Under the pieces are notes generated by a model that was given only the letters and a program-made list of their open reading frames with translations, was not told the DNA's origin and ran no database searches. Below, piece by piece: positions 7,682 through 17,202 of a DNA stretch of 64,000 nt. Position numbers and translations under genes: made by a program. Numbering within the stretch: position 1 is the stretch's first letter; each line of letters opens with the position of its first letter. Origin of the DNA: Oribacterium sp. C9 (GTDB lineage: Bacteria; Bacillota; Clostridia; Lachnospirales; Lachnospiraceae); assembly GCF_002007235.1 (NCBI RefSeq), contig NZ_MUHW01000021.1, forward strand, positions 1 to 64,000. Reading direction: 5' to 3'.

Positions 7682-10177
7682 TCATATAGCTCTGTACCTG
7701 ATCGCTTCATCCGGTTTGAGAGGTTTTGAAAAGTAGTATCCCTGTATGGTATCCGCCTTGAATTCGGCAAGTTTTAAATATTGCCACTCGTGCTCTACGC
7801 CTTCTATGGTGATGGTCTTTCCCATATCATGAACAAGCTGAATGACATCCTTTATAAAGGCTTCCTTACCCGCACAGAGATAAGTATCCACCAAAGATTT
7901 GTCCAGCTTGACGTCATCGACGGGTACATAGGTCAGATAAGCCAGAGATGAATAACCTGTTCCGAAATCATCTAGAAGAAGTTTGATATTCATCCTTCTG
8001 AACTTATCGAAGAGCTCTGTGGTTCTTGAAGATTCTTCCAAAAGAAGTGTTTCCGTGATCTCTATCTGTACGTATTTCGGATCAACCTTATACTGATACA
8101 GCAGTGACTGAAGATAATCGCAATATCCGAGATCATGTATCTGTCTGCTCGAAAAGTTTATGGAAACAGGATGTATTTCTATGCCCTGGGATTTCCATTT
8201 GTATATCTGCTCGACCACGAGTCTGGTTATCAGTCGTCCAAGCTTGATGGTCCACCCGCTCTTTTCGATCACCGGAATAAATGCTCCGGGACCGTAAGGA
8301 TAATCTCTGAGTCTTATCAGTGCCTCATAGCCTATAACCTCCTTTGTGGAGGCAGAAACCTTCGGCTGGTACATGAGATAGAAGCCATCTGAATCAAAGG
8401 CTTCAAGGAAGGCTGCTTTAATAGTAGACTCGATGATGAGCTTGTTCTTCATATCTTCTGCATATACGAAGACCATATTTTTGCCTCTTGCTTTGGCTTC
8501 ATACATGGCGATCTCAGCATTGATGATATGCTGCTCAGGAGTTGTTTCGCGGTCTGAATTGGATATACCGATACTTGCAGATAACATGACATTGACATTG
8601 TCTGCACCGAAAGGCTTGTTAAACAAGGTAACGATCCCCTTAACGATCAGTGATGAACTATCCAGCCTTTTGTTTTTGAAAAGCATAAGGAATTCATCTC
8701 CGCCGTATCGACCGAGGATCATATTGTTTTTTTCTGCATATCTTTTGAGTGTATCGGATATATCTACAAGGATCTTATCTCCGATCTGATGACCATAGTT
8801 TTCGTTAATGTCTTTGAAACCATCGATATCGATCATCAGTACAGAATATATCTGCTCATTTTTGAGGTTGTTGCTCAGATATTCCACTATGGATCTTCTG
8901 TTCAGAAGATCCAGAAGTTCATCATGGTTAGCCTGATAGACAAGCTTATTCTGGGAATTCAGGAGCTGTTCCTTTGATGATCGAAGTATCCTTACCTGTC
9001 TTTTTTCATTTTTAAGAGCCAGAAATGCCGAGATAATGAAGGATACCAATGATACCGCCATAAAGAACACGACCGGAAGCATATTCTTGTAAAGCTCGTA
9101 GAAGGTAACAGGCTTACCGTAAAATACAGTATCTGAAGGAAGCTGTTTTGTCGATATCCCGTATTTCTTCATGAGAGGATAGTTGAATTCTGTTATACCC
9201 GGAGTGTATAAAGAAAGATCATATTTTGAAATGTCTGATTTTTTATTTATGACATCAGACATTATGTGTGCAGCATCTCTCGCCTGGGTATAAAAATCCA
9301 TATATGTACCGCCCAGGACGCCGGAATCTCTTCCTTCGGCATAATTTCTGAATATAGGTACATCTGTGTTGTTCACGATAACACTTGTAGAATCATACAA
9401 TGAATGTACATTACCTTGACAGTCATTGTAACAGGTCATGTAGAATAAAAGCGTATCTGAAGGAAGGACCCTGAGGGTTTCGATGAGTTCACGCTTGGTC
9501 AACAAAGATGTATCTATATCATCAAAGGAATATTCGCTATATTCGTTTTTTAATGCATAGAACTGGTTTATATCAGACTTGCCTGCTGCTGAATCATCGT
9601 GAATCGAAACAAGATTTTTATGATCCGGAAACAGCTTTATGGCAGTCATAAAGGTCTGATCCAGGAAGTTGTTTTCATAGAATCCGGTTATGTATGGATT
9701 TGTCTCAGCTTTATGAGCAAGTCCAAGATCGTTTACACCAAAAAAAACCATAGGTAAACCATCAAATAAATCTTCTTGATGGTCTATGGCGAAAATCAAA
9801 GCGTCATCATCACCGAGTAAGATGCCTTCGAAACCTTTACTGTTCTTTTCGTATCGCTGCCTAAAGAAATGATAGAATTCCTTTAAATCATCTTCTGACC
9901 GAAATTTCTTTGTGTCCATGTACACAACATCGAATTCGATACCATTTGAGTAAAGCTCGTCTTCCAAGCCCTCGATCTGATATTTATATGTGAAATACAT
10001 CGGATCGTATGAACACAGAAACAGTACTTTATGGTCGGCTTGATGTGGTTTGTCGATACGATAAGAATCTTTTTCGTATAATTGATATGCAAGCATAATA
10101 AGAGTGATCATGAAACATACTATTCCAATGAGAAAAAACACTCCTCTTGCTATGCGCAGAAAACCTCTTTTTTTCAT
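7682..10177 (-). CDS. Periplasmic-sensor GGDEF-EAL cyclic-di-GMP protein 1
   Basis: This 831-aa membrane protein has one N-terminal helix (about 8-31), an extracytoplasmic domain of about 320 residues that resembles ABC-type substrate-binding sensor domains (starting VLFLCSYDPMYFTYKY), a second helix (about 370-392), then GGDEF (about 415-575) and EAL (about 590-825) domains. The diguanylate cyclase signature GRYGGDEF is intact, and no RxxD inhibitory site precedes it. The EAL domain keeps YEALIRLR, the ITETL glutamate, LLDDFGTGYSSL, the VKLDKS lysine and EGVEHEWQ, so phosphodiesterase activity is plausible. A close paralog is encoded at 45431-47929. Which activity dominates cannot be told from sequence. 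Confidence 0.93.
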   Translation of the reverse strand: MKKRGFLRIARGVFFLIGIVCFMITLIMLAYQLYEKDSYRIDKPHQADHKVLFLCSYDPMYFTYKYQIEGLEDELYSNGIEFDVVYMDTKKFRSEDDLKEFYHFFRQRYEKNSKGFEGILLGDDDALIFAIDHQEDLFDGLPMVFFGVNDLGLAHKAETNPYITGFYENNFLDQTFMTAIKLFPDHKNLVSIHDDSAAGKSDINQFYALKNEYSEYSFDDIDTSLLTKRELIETLRVLPSDTLLFYMTCYNDCQGNVHSLYDSTSVIVNNTDVPIFRNYAEGRDSGVLGGTYMDFYTQARDAAHIMSDVINKKSDISKYDLSLYTPGITEFNYPLMKKYGISTKQLPSDTVFYGKPVTFYELYKNMLPVVFFMAVSLVSFIISAFLALKNEKRQVRILRSSKEQLLNSQNKLVYQANHDELLDLLNRRSIVEYLSNNLKNEQIYSVLMIDIDGFKDINENYGHQIGDKILVDISDTLKRYAEKNNMILGRYGGDEFLMLFKNKRLDSSSLIVKGIVTLFNKPFGADNVNVMLSASIGISNSDRETTPEQHIINAEIAMYEAKARGKNMVFVYAEDMKNKLIIESTIKAAFLEAFDSDGFYLMYQPKVSASTKEVIGYEALIRLRDYPYGPGAFIPVIEKSGWTIKLGRLITRLVVEQIYKWKSQGIEIHPVSINFSSRQIHDLGYCDYLQSLLYQYKVDPKYVQIEITETLLLEESSRTTELFDKFRRMNIKLLLDDFGTGYSSLAYLTYVPVDDVKLDKSLVDTYLCAGKEAFIKDVIQLVHDMGKTITIEGVEHEWQYLKLAEFKADTIQGYYFSKPLKPDEAIRYRAI

Positions 10178-10534
10178 ACAATCAGCCGTTTGTGCTATAA
10201 AAATTTTAAATAATGCAATTCATTATACTATAGACGATAGAAGCTTTGAATGTATATTTTGAAATACAATAAGCCTGAGATTTAAGACATCATAAGTCTA
10301 TCAGGAATAAAAAAAAGCACCTTCAAACATCTATACCATGCATAGGCAGGAAAGCCCGGACAATTTGCATGACTCTAGACTCCCTCCCTCTACATCATAA
10401 TAAACGACATTTGTAGTGCATTATATTAGTAGTATTTAGTGACTTAATGAAGCTCTTCGTGACAAAATGCAGGTCTATACATGCTTCACGAAGAGAAAAA
10501 GATCATTATAAAGTCTTTAGAAACGGACATTATA
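10178..10534 (-). other. Gene-free leader/spacer with structured elements
   Basis: No gene is visible in these 357 bp. On the minus strand they hold a hairpin with perfect 10-bp arms CTCTTCGTGA/TCACGAAGAG (10453-10462 and 10486-10495), and a possible second structure around ATGCA...TGCAT (10338-10370) followed at 10311-10318 by eight T. This could be the leader of the GGDEF-EAL gene or the end of the 112-aa gene transcript. I could not match it to a known riboswitch class. Confidence 0.4.
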
Positions 10535-10873
10535 TTATGCAATATCAAGCGGCATGATACTGTTTATGACCATATCATAGATACCTGACACAAGATTCTT
10601 TTCATATCTGCAGCTTACATTAGTTCTTCTGGAACTGATAGCGATAAACACATCTCCGTTAGCATCAAGAAAAGGATAAAAACGGCAAATTTCATAACCT
10701 GTTGAATGAGAGTTTATGTTATAAGCACAAAAAGATTCTATGGCTCTTGGATCAGGCTGAACTGACCAGTGTCCCTTTATGCTTTTACTTATATTGTTAG
10801 CTATCTCCATAAGAGTAACTCTAAGTTCTTCCATTCCTATCCCATCGTTCTTCTGTAAATCTTCCAGTTTCAT
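10535..10873 (-). CDS. Hypothetical protein, 112 aa
   Basis: I do not recognise this small soluble protein. It starts MKLEDLQKND, has no signal peptide or membrane helix, and contains two cysteines and several conserved-looking aromatic residues. An upstream GAAAGGTGG lies 7 bases before the ATG. It stands alone upstream of the GGDEF-EAL gene, and might be an accessory or sensory protein, but nothing in the sequence proves this. Confidence 0.6.
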   Translation of the reverse strand: MKLEDLQKNDGIGMEELRVTLMEIANNISKSIKGHWSVQPDPRAIESFCAYNINSHSTGYEICRFYPFLDANGDVFIAISSRRTNVSCRYEKNLVSGIYDMVINSIMPLDIA

Positions 10874-11091
10874 TGTAAATCCACCTTTCGTATGGGAGCA
10901 TTAGCCCACTCTTAGTATTCAACCCACAAAAACTTCACCATTCTAGCATATATCAATATCGAAATGTGTCCTTTTTTTTATCCAAACGCTGATTTTTTAT
11001 CTTTCGCGTGTAGAAAATCAAGATATTTGCAAAAATCCTGCCGTTAACGAGACTTAAGTCGATTGAACAATACAAATAGAATTAGCTGAGA

Positions 11092-11120
11092 CAAAAAAAG
11101 AGGGGAAATATTTCCCCTCT
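11092..11120 (-). terminator. Terminator of the iron-containing alcohol dehydrogenase gene
   Basis: A perfect palindrome with 11-bp arms (AGAGGGGAAAT/ATTTCCCCTCT) is followed by about seven T on the minus strand. A second stem, AGGAAGAT/ATCTTCCT, at 11129-11150 overlaps the end of the gene. Confidence 0.9.
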
Positions 11121-11150
11121 GATGCAGTAGGAAGATCAAAAATCTTCCTA

Positions 11151-12323
11151 TTATAATGCTGCTTTGTAGATCTTCTCCACATCCTTAGCTGAAAGCGGAC
11201 GGATCCTTGATAACTTAACTGTATCCTGCATTGTTGCATCCAGTGCGAGCTCTGTGATATCGCTATCTGATGGATCTACATTCATCTCTCTGATCCTTAC
11301 AGGCATACCTATGCTCTTGAAGAACTCTTCTGTTCTGTCAATGCCTAAAACCGCTGCCTTTTCATCATCAGCTTCATCTATCTTCCAAACGTTTCTTGCA
11401 TATCTCGCAAATCTCGGAAGAGCTCCCTTATAGAGTTCCCTTGCCCATGATGCCCATACAGCCGCTAGAGATGCTCCGTGAGTTACATCATACTTGGCTG
11501 ATAATGCATGGCCGATTTTGTGAACTGAGAAATCCTTTCCTCTTCCGCACTCTGTAAGATTGTTATGTGAAAGGCTGGATGCCCAGAATATCTCACACAT
11601 AGCGTCATAATCTGCAGGATCCTTGAGAACCTGCTCTCCGTTCTTTATAACTGTACGGAGGAGACCCTCAGCTATCTCATCAGTCATATCTGCCTTTATG
11701 TCCGGAATAAAATATCTTTCCATGGTGTGCATCATGATATCAGTCACACCTGCAGCGATCTGATTCTTAGGAAGTGTTGCGGCAAGAGCCGGATTCATGA
11801 TAGCAAATCTGCATCTGTTCATATCTGTATTGATTCCGGCTTTCTTTCCTATAGCTTCGTTCGTAAGGACGGCTGAATCACTCATCTCACTTCCTGCAGC
11901 TGCGATGGTGAGAACTGTACCTACAGGAAGAGACTTAGTGAGCTCCACCTTTCTTGTCCAGATGTCCCAGAGCTTTTTATCCGGATTCGCTGCTCCATGG
12001 GCTATGGCCTTCGATGTGTCGATGGCACTTCCTCCTCCCACGGCAATGATCATGTCCGCACCTAACTCAACTGCTTCCCTGACACCTTCCTCTGCATGTG
12101 CAAGTGTAGGATTTGGCTTGGCACCACCGAAATCCTTGTACTGTACGCCAGCCTTATCTAATGAAGCTTTTACTCTGTCCAAAAGTCCGCTTTTTACAAC
12201 GCTTCCCTTTCCATATACGAGTAATGCCTTTGATCCGTACTTCTTTGCTGTATCTCCGGTCTTATCCTCCGCATCCTTACCGAAGACTACCTCTGTTGGT
12301 GTGAAATACCTGAAATCATTCAT
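11151..12323 (-). CDS. Iron-containing alcohol dehydrogenase 1
   Basis: This 390-aa protein belongs to the group III (iron-dependent) alcohol dehydrogenases, which reduce aldehydes or ketones with NAD(P)H. The N-terminal nucleotide-binding half shows FTPTEVVFGK, LLVYGKGS and GGGSAIDTSKAIAHGA (about residues 95-110). The metal site residues are visible in the middle: Asp of AAGVTDIMMHTMER (about 190-203), then His in KIGHALSAKYDVTHGASL (about 265-282). The family usually ends near 385-390 residues, so this is full length. AAGAAGGAG precedes the start. It stands alone between a divergent-free spacer and its own terminator. Butanol dehydrogenase-like function is the usual annotation; substrate not determined. 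Confidence 0.92.
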   Translation of the reverse strand: MNDFRYFTPTEVVFGKDAEDKTGDTAKKYGSKALLVYGKGSVVKSGLLDRVKASLDKAGVQYKDFGGAKPNPTLAHAEEGVREAVELGADMIIAVGGGSAIDTSKAIAHGAANPDKKLWDIWTRKVELTKSLPVGTVLTIAAAGSEMSDSAVLTNEAIGKKAGINTDMNRCRFAIMNPALAATLPKNQIAAGVTDIMMHTMERYFIPDIKADMTDEIAEGLLRTVIKNGEQVLKDPADYDAMCEIFWASSLSHNNLTECGRGKDFSVHKIGHALSAKYDVTHGASLAAVWASWARELYKGALPRFARYARNVWKIDEADDEKAAVLGIDRTEEFFKSIGMPVRIREMNVDPSDSDITELALDATMQDTVKLSRIRPLSAKDVEKIYKAAL

Positions 12324-12431
12324 AGTGTCCCTTCTCCTTCTTTAATTATGAAATAAGTATCCTCACTCTTAGCCTTGCCTGATTAAAAGTATAACACATT
12401 GTGCCAAATTTAATCACATCATTTTTTTATT

Positions 12432-13187
12432 TTACGGTTCAAAAAATTCCTGAATCTTCTGAATTGCAAAGTCCATGTACTTTGGATTAGAGAAAGGATG
12501 ATCGGCATTTTCAACTTTGATAAGCTCGATGACATTGTTCTCAGAGAATTCCTCTGCCACTTCGATAGGAGCCATCTCATCCTTTGTGCCATGTATCATG
12601 ATGATGTCGTCTGCATAATCCATGTAATCGTAGGTGCTGACATCATTAACCTTCAGACTCTCTAAGAATTCCAGAGAGATCTTTATCTTTCTGTCATAGC
12701 CACGAAGGATCTCCTTACCTTTATTCAGGTTGTTCCAGTCATCTTCTGTTACGTGAGCCGCCATGGAATCATACATCTTTATGGCAGGACAGCGGAATGC
12801 GATCTTCCTGAATGGATTTTCATGGTCATGAAGATAACAGAGTGTTACATATGCACCGAAGCTTGAGGAATAGTTATAAACAGCTTCTGCTCCCATTTCT
12901 TCCTTAATATGTTTGATGACCAGATCCATATATGTCAGGCACTCATCAAGGATAAGCTTGTTTCGGGCGTCCTTTCCATGGCAAGGCCAGTCGAAGCATA
13001 CCACACCGAAGCCTTTATACTTGGTGGTTATTCTTTCCGCGAATTTTTCTATGGCTTTATTGTCTTTATTTCCTCCAAATCCGTATGTGGCGAGGACAAT
13101 GTGGTTTAAATTGTGTATGTCTTTTTCAAAATATACCTTACATCTGATGCTGAAACCCTGTTCGTTTATGTCGAAATACTTTTCCAT
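12432..13187 (-). CDS. Alpha/beta hydrolase
   Basis: This 251-aa cytoplasmic enzyme has the alpha/beta-hydrolase layout: an oxyanion region (ATYGFGGNKDN, about residues 33-43), a nucleophile elbow YSSSFGAYV (about 105-113; Ser in a variant of GxSxG), an acid residue in MIHGTKDE (about 198-205) and a His in ENADHPFS near the end. The likely activity is esterase, lipase or acyl hydrolase on small soluble substrates; the ligand cannot be read from sequence. No signal peptide is seen. It lies between the ADH gene and a divergent VOC-like gene. Confidence 0.85.
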   Translation of the reverse strand: MEKYFDINEQGFSIRCKVYFEKDIHNLNHIVLATYGFGGNKDNKAIEKFAERITTKYKGFGVVCFDWPCHGKDARNKLILDECLTYMDLVIKHIKEEMGAEAVYNYSSSFGAYVTLCYLHDHENPFRKIAFRCPAIKMYDSMAAHVTEDDWNNLNKGKEILRGYDRKIKISLEFLESLKVNDVSTYDYMDYADDIIMIHGTKDEMAPIEVAEEFSENNVIELIKVENADHPFSNPKYMDFAIQKIQEFFEP

Positions 13188-13465
13188 TAGCCTGCCTTTC
13201 CTGTTGTCAACTATGATATAAGAGCATCACAAATTGTTTTATGCTCGTATTTCATTACCTTTTGAGCGAAGATTATAGCATAAATCCTATAGGAGTGCTA
13301 AACTTAAATTCGTGCGACATAGAGTGTTTTATTAACTTATGATACTAAAGCTTTCATAAGTGTGATCAATACATCATCATATGTACACTGAACACTGGCA
13401 AAGGTGACTTCATCCTCCATAGTATTTTTTAAGGGGATGATTTTACTAATCAAGGAGGTAATATT

Positions 13466-13849
13466 ATGGCAGACGAGATGTCAAAGGATTTTGATGCGGT
13501 AAAGGAGCTTGAACTTTGTGTACTTCATGTAGGTATCAATGCAGACGGCGAGGAAGATGCATTACGCATCGCTGATGAATTCCACACACTGATGGCTTTC
13601 ATTCCGAGAGTTGGAAACAGTTCGATCTTTGCTTCAGATCTTATCGAGATTATGAAGAAGGACGGTCCGGGAGAGAAGGGACATATCGCTATCGGTGCTC
13701 ACGATGTAGCCAAGGCGGCTGAATTTTTCGAAAAGAGAGGTATGGGCTTAAAGAAGGAAACTGCTCAGTACAACGAAGACGGTTCTCTTAAGTTTATCTA
13801 TCTTGATAAGATGATCGCAGGCTTCGCTATCCACCTTAAGCAGTATTGA
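13466..13849 (+). CDS. VOC-like protein resembling the C-terminal domain of KDPG/KHG aldolases
   Basis: The 127-aa protein starts after AAGGAGGTAAT, an excellent ribosome site. It contains LCVLHVGINADGEEDALR, SSIFASDLIEIMKKDG, and KGHIAIGAHDVAKAAEFFEKRG. I associate this pattern with the VOC-like extension found at the C-terminus of some Clostridial keto-hydroxyglutarate/KDPG aldolases. Here it is a free-standing gene with no aldolase neighbour. It is followed by its own terminator. A substrate-binding or isomerase-like role in sugar acid metabolism is a guess. Confidence 0.7.
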   Translation: MADEMSKDFDAVKELELCVLHVGINADGEEDALRIADEFHTLMAFIPRVGNSSIFASDLIEIMKKDGPGEKGHIAIGAHDVAKAAEFFEKRGMGLKKETAQYNEDGSLKFIYLDKMIAGFAIHLKQY

Positions 13850-13906
13850 TCATCCAGATAAATCAGATATTTCAGGATTCAATTTCTACTACAAATAAGG
13901 AACTTT

Positions 13907-13957
13907 AAAAGCACTCATCAGTAGATCTGAAAGGATCTCTGAATGAGTGCTTTTTTT
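13907..13957 (+). terminator. Terminator of the VOC-like gene
   Basis: The arms AAAAGCACTCAT and ATGAGTGCTTTT pair over 12 bp with an inner GATC/GATC stem, followed by a T run to 13957. Confidence 0.85.
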
Positions 13958-14044
13958 AATATATTCCGCGGTCCATATGACCGTTTCTTAAAGATTTATA
14001 AAATGCTGTAGTTCGATCCGCTTCCGATCCCTCTATTTTATCGG

Positions 14045-14527
14045 TTATCTATTATCTATCTTTTCAGGATACATGTCGTGCTGAGTCAGTCTGTCCCATG
14101 CGACTTTCTCCCAAGCTGTGCCTTTCTTTCCGTAGTTGCAGTAAGGATCGATGGAAAGACCGCCTCTCGGAAGGAACTTTCCCCATACCTCGATGTATTT
14201 AGGATCCATCAGTCTGATAAGGTCCTTCATGATCACATTAACAACATCCTCATGGAAATCTCCGTGGTTTCTGAAGGAGAACAGATAAAGCTTCAGGCTC
14301 TTGCTCTCTACCATCTTTTTATCCGGAACGTAGGAAATATAGATGGTTGCAAAATCAGGCTGTCCGGTAATAGGACATAGTGATGTGAATTCAGGACAGT
14401 TGAACTTTACGAAATAATCATTCTCGGGATGCTTGTTGTTGAAGCTCTCAAGAACAGACGGGTCATACTCGTATTTATATTTTACCTGCTGATTTCCAAG
14501 CAGTGTCAGATCTTCGTTTTCTCTCAT
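14045..14527 (-). CDS. queF: PreQ0 reductase (NADPH-dependent 7-cyano-7-deazaguanine reductase)
   Basis: QueF reduces the nitrile of preQ0 to the aminomethyl group of preQ1, the base inserted into tRNA. This is the short, YkvM-type form of 160 aa. The catalytic cysteine lies in [12 protein letters not shown] (about residues 49-60) and the NADPH/substrate motif [20 protein letters not shown] (about 78-97) follows, with the Glu and His expected for substrate recognition. AAAAGGAG precedes the start. It is the last gene of the queD-queE-folE-queC-queF cluster, 147 bp after queC, so it may have an extra promoter. Confidence 0.95.
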   Translation of the reverse strand: MRENEDLTLLGNQQVKYKYEYDPSVLESFNNKHPENDYFVKFNCPEFTSLCPITGQPDFATIYISYVPDKKMVESKSLKLYLFSFRNHGDFHEDVVNVIMKDLIRLMDPKYIEVWGKFLPRGGLSIDPYCNYGKKGTAWEKVAWDRLTQHDMYPEKIDNR

Positions 14528-14674
14528 TTTTTCTCCTTTTCTCCGATATACTGCTGTATACCTGGTCAGATGTATATCGTATCAATCATGAAACAGTATG
14601 GGTGTTATACACTAGAAAAGCCTGTACGTATATTTGATATACCTGACAATTCAGATTCTTACTGTTACAGAATC

Positions 14675-15358
14675 TTATTTCAATGCAGGATCCTCTACTC
14701 CGTTTGCTGCAAATGCTGCCGCCCTGTCGATACATGTTCCGCATTTTCCGCATGGCTTTTCACCGCCTTCGTAGCAGGACCATGTAAGCTCGTAAGGCAC
14801 CTTAAGATCGAGTCCCATCTTTACGATATTTGATTTGTTCACCTTTACAAAGGGTGCCTCGATCTTTAACTGATGTCCGGATCCCTCCCAGATTGCCTCG
14901 TTCATAGCATTGACAAAAGCATCGGAGCAGTCAGGATATGCAAAACCTGCAGCATCGTCGGCATGGGCCCCGTAATAGATAAGGCTGCAGCCCTTGCTGA
15001 GGGCAATGCTGGCTGCGGAAGAAAGGAACAGACCGTTTCTGAAAGGAACATATGTGCTTACGGGAACTTCTCCCTTTGTCTCCTTTATCTGCTCAGCATA
15101 GGAGATCTCCGGAATCGCTTCATCTGACTGCTTAAGAAGTGAACAGTCACTGTACTGAAAGATCTTACTGAGATCAAGATACAGATGCTCAACGCCGTAA
15201 TGCTTTGCCACGGCCTCAGCAGCACCTATCTCTTTGTCGTGCTTCTGACCGTACATAACTGAAAGGGCGATGACATTTTCCTTACCATATTTATCAACTG
15301 CTATACCGAGAGCGGTCGTGGAGTCAACTCCTCCGCTCAAAAGAACCATTACCTGCAT
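14675..15358 (-). CDS. queC: 7-cyano-7-deazaguanine (preQ0) synthase
   Basis: QueC converts 7-carboxy-7-deazaguanine and ammonia to preQ0 using ATP. The PP-loop LLSGGVDSTTALG lies at about residues 6-18, and the zinc cluster SCYEGGEKPCGKCGTCIDR (about 194-212) supplies the four cysteines. At 227 aa it is full length. It is followed by queF and preceded by folE in the same orientation with a spacer of about 130 bp. No anomalies are seen. Confidence 0.96.
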   Translation of the reverse strand: MQVMVLLSGGVDSTTALGIAVDKYGKENVIALSVMYGQKHDKEIGAAEAVAKHYGVEHLYLDLSKIFQYSDCSLLKQSDEAIPEISYAEQIKETKGEVPVSTYVPFRNGLFLSSAASIALSKGCSLIYYGAHADDAAGFAYPDCSDAFVNAMNEAIWEGSGHQLKIEAPFVKVNKSNIVKMGLDLKVPYELTWSCYEGGEKPCGKCGTCIDRAAAFAANGVEDPALK

Positions 15359-15490
15359 TTTTTCCTCCCCGTTTTCAGGCGTTTTTTCTGCCTGAATATA
15401 TGACTTAATGATGTGGAATCCTATTGGAACTCCAATATTCGGTTTAATATATCAACAAGAAATGAACCAAATGAATCATGGATTCTATCC

Positions 15491-16063
15491 TTATCTAAGA
15501 TACAGCTGCAGGCTCGGATCAGTCTTGAAGCTGCCCCGGAGTTCAGCCGTAAATGTCCTGGTGTTCTGCTTCTTGATGCCCCTTGCAGTCACGCAGCTGT
15601 GACATCCTTCGATAGTCACGGCAACATCCTCGCTTCCGGTTATCTCAGTCATGATATCTGCGATGTCTCTGCCGATCTTTTCCTGAAGCTGCAGACGTCT
15701 TCCCACCATGTCACAGACTCTTGCCACCTTAGAAAGCCCGATGACTTTTCCCTTTGGTACGTAGGCAACATTGACCTTCATGTCGTACATAAGGGCGAGG
15801 TGATGCTCACAGTAGGAGAAAATGTCGATGTCCTTCATGACCACAACGCTTTGGGAATCAGCATTGGCATCCAGACCATCTTCAAAGGTCTTGTCGAACA
15901 TCTCGGCTATTTCATGATTAGAGTAATTCATGCCCGCAAAAACTTCTTCATACATTTCGGCAACCCGCTTTGGAGTTTCCAGAAGACCCTCTCTGTCAGG
16001 GTCATCTCCCAGGGCAATGAGAATTCCACGGATATGCTCTTCAATTGCTTTTTTATCTATCAT
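15491..16063 (-). CDS. folE: GTP cyclohydrolase I
   Basis: FolE opens GTP to 7,8-dihydroneopterin triphosphate, here the substrate for QueD as well as possibly folate. The 190-aa protein has the zinc-binding Cys/His of [11 protein letters not shown] (about residues 74-84), the conserved [13 protein letters not shown], and [15 protein letters not shown] near the C-terminus with the second zinc Cys. Its ATG overlaps the queE stop as ATGA (16063), so it is translationally coupled. Inclusion in the operon supports a role dedicated to 7-deazaguanine synthesis. Confidence 0.96.
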   Translation of the reverse strand: MIDKKAIEEHIRGILIALGDDPDREGLLETPKRVAEMYEEVFAGMNYSNHEIAEMFDKTFEDGLDANADSQSVVVMKDIDIFSYCEHHLALMYDMKVNVAYVPKGKVIGLSKVARVCDMVGRRLQLQEKIGRDIADIMTEITGSEDVAVTIEGCHSCVTARGIKKQNTRTFTAELRGSFKTDPSLQLYLR

Positions 16064-16716
16064 CAGACACCTCTTTTGTCCGGATCCCAGATGACCTTGT
16101 GCATCTGTATCTGTAATCTGACATCATTCATTTTGTGTTCTATCATGTAATCCACTATGTCCTTTGGCTCAATGCTTCCGAACACAGGACTTATGTAAAC
16201 ATGGCAGCGTTCCGTAAGCCCGTACTTTTCGATGAGACATCTCGCACGCTCGAGGTCCTCTATGCTGCCGGATACAAACTTTACAGTATCCTGAGGATCG
16301 AGAAGCTCAAAATTCTCAAGAAGCATGCCATCTTCACAGTTACTGCCAGGAAGCTTGTAGTCCATGGTGAATAAAGGACGTCTGCCTCCCGTAAATGGTC
16401 TCAGGTCTACGCTTCCGTTTGTCTCGATCTCTACAGAAAGCCCGTTTTCCAGAAGAAGCTGTATGAGCTCATGAGCTCCCTTCTGAAGCAGGGGTTCTCC
16501 ACCTGTCAGAGTAACATTCTTAACGCCTGTTTCCAGGATATATGTCAATATTTCTTCCTGAGACATCTCTGTGTACAGGCAGTTTCCTTCATTCGCCCAC
16601 ATGGTGTCGCAGTAGCTGCATCTCAGATTACAGCCTTTAAAACGTATAAATACAGCAAGCTCACCGGCTCTTGTGCCTTCGCCGTTAATGCTTACAAATT
16701 TTTCCACTACTTTCAT
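16063..16716 (-). CDS. queE: 7-carboxy-7-deazaguanine synthase (radical SAM)
   Basis: QueE rearranges 6-carboxytetrahydropterin to 7-carboxy-7-deazaguanine. The radical SAM cluster motif is CNLRCSYC (about residues 30-37) in the CxxxCxxC form, preceded by [20 protein letters not shown], which is typical of the family. The SAM-binding glycine-rich [10 protein letters not shown] lies at about 70-79. Length (217 aa) is normal. GAGGAAAAG precedes the start. Its TGA overlaps the folE ATG. Confidence 0.96.
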   Translation of the reverse strand: MKVVEKFVSINGEGTRAGELAVFIRFKGCNLRCSYCDTMWANEGNCLYTEMSQEEILTYILETGVKNVTLTGGEPLLQKGAHELIQLLLENGLSVEIETNGSVDLRPFTGGRRPLFTMDYKLPGSNCEDGMLLENFELLDPQDTVKFVSGSIEDLERARCLIEKYGLTERCHVYISPVFGSIEPKDIVDYMIEHKMNDVRLQIQMHKVIWDPDKRGV

Positions 16717-16779
16717 TTCTTTTCCTCTAAATCATCTCAGTTCTGTCAGGATATTTCACTGAGAACACTGCCGGTAAAT

Positions 16780-17202
16780 TTATTCCATTTCAAAGCTCGC
16801 GCAGTTGTTCGGAGTCTCGTAGACATCAACTCTGTGAACATTAAAACCTTTATCCCTTAGACTTGTGAAAAAGAACCGGGAAAAATTCTCTGCAGTAGGG
16901 CGGAAAGGAACTTCATTTAACCTGAAGTTCTCTTCTTCAAGTGCCTTTATGGTAGTTTCTTTCAGAGATCCGCTTTCATATATGAGACTGTGATCAAAGA
17001 AATCGCAGGCATCCTTAACCGCTCTTTTGAGATCGGAAAAGTCTATGAGCATGCCTCTTGTCTGAGTCTCTTCACTCAGACTTTCCCCTTTTATCTCAAC
17101 AACAACTCTCCATCTGTGTCCATGAATGTTTCTGCACTTGCCTTCATAATCCTTCAGGAAATGAGCGGCATCGAAACTTGATTCTGATTTCAAAAAATAC
17201 AT
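16780..17202 (-). CDS. queD: 6-carboxy-5,6,7,8-tetrahydropterin synthase
   Basis: QueD makes 6-carboxytetrahydropterin from dihydroneopterin triphosphate. The 140-aa protein shows the zinc histidines in FDAAHFLKDYEG (about residues 10-21) and NIHGHRWRV, and the catalytic cysteine in GKCRNIHGH. The C-terminal ETPNNCASFE is also typical. It is the first gene of the operon. The ribosome site (TTGGAG, 8 bases upstream of the ATG) directly follows the T tract of a terminator hairpin, so expression is likely set by attenuation in the leader. Confidence 0.96.
   Translation of the reverse strand: MYFLKSESSFDAAHFLKDYEGKCRNIHGHRWRVVVEIKGESLSEETQTRGMLIDFSDLKRAVKDACDFFDHSLIYESGSLKETTIKALEEENFRLNEVPFRPTAENFSRFFFTSLRDKGFNVHRVDVYETPNNCASFEME

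Noticed and set aside
10311-10400. Cyclic-di-GMP riboswitch before the GGDEF-EAL gene
   Set aside because: The hallmark segments of the class I and II aptamers that I remember are not present.
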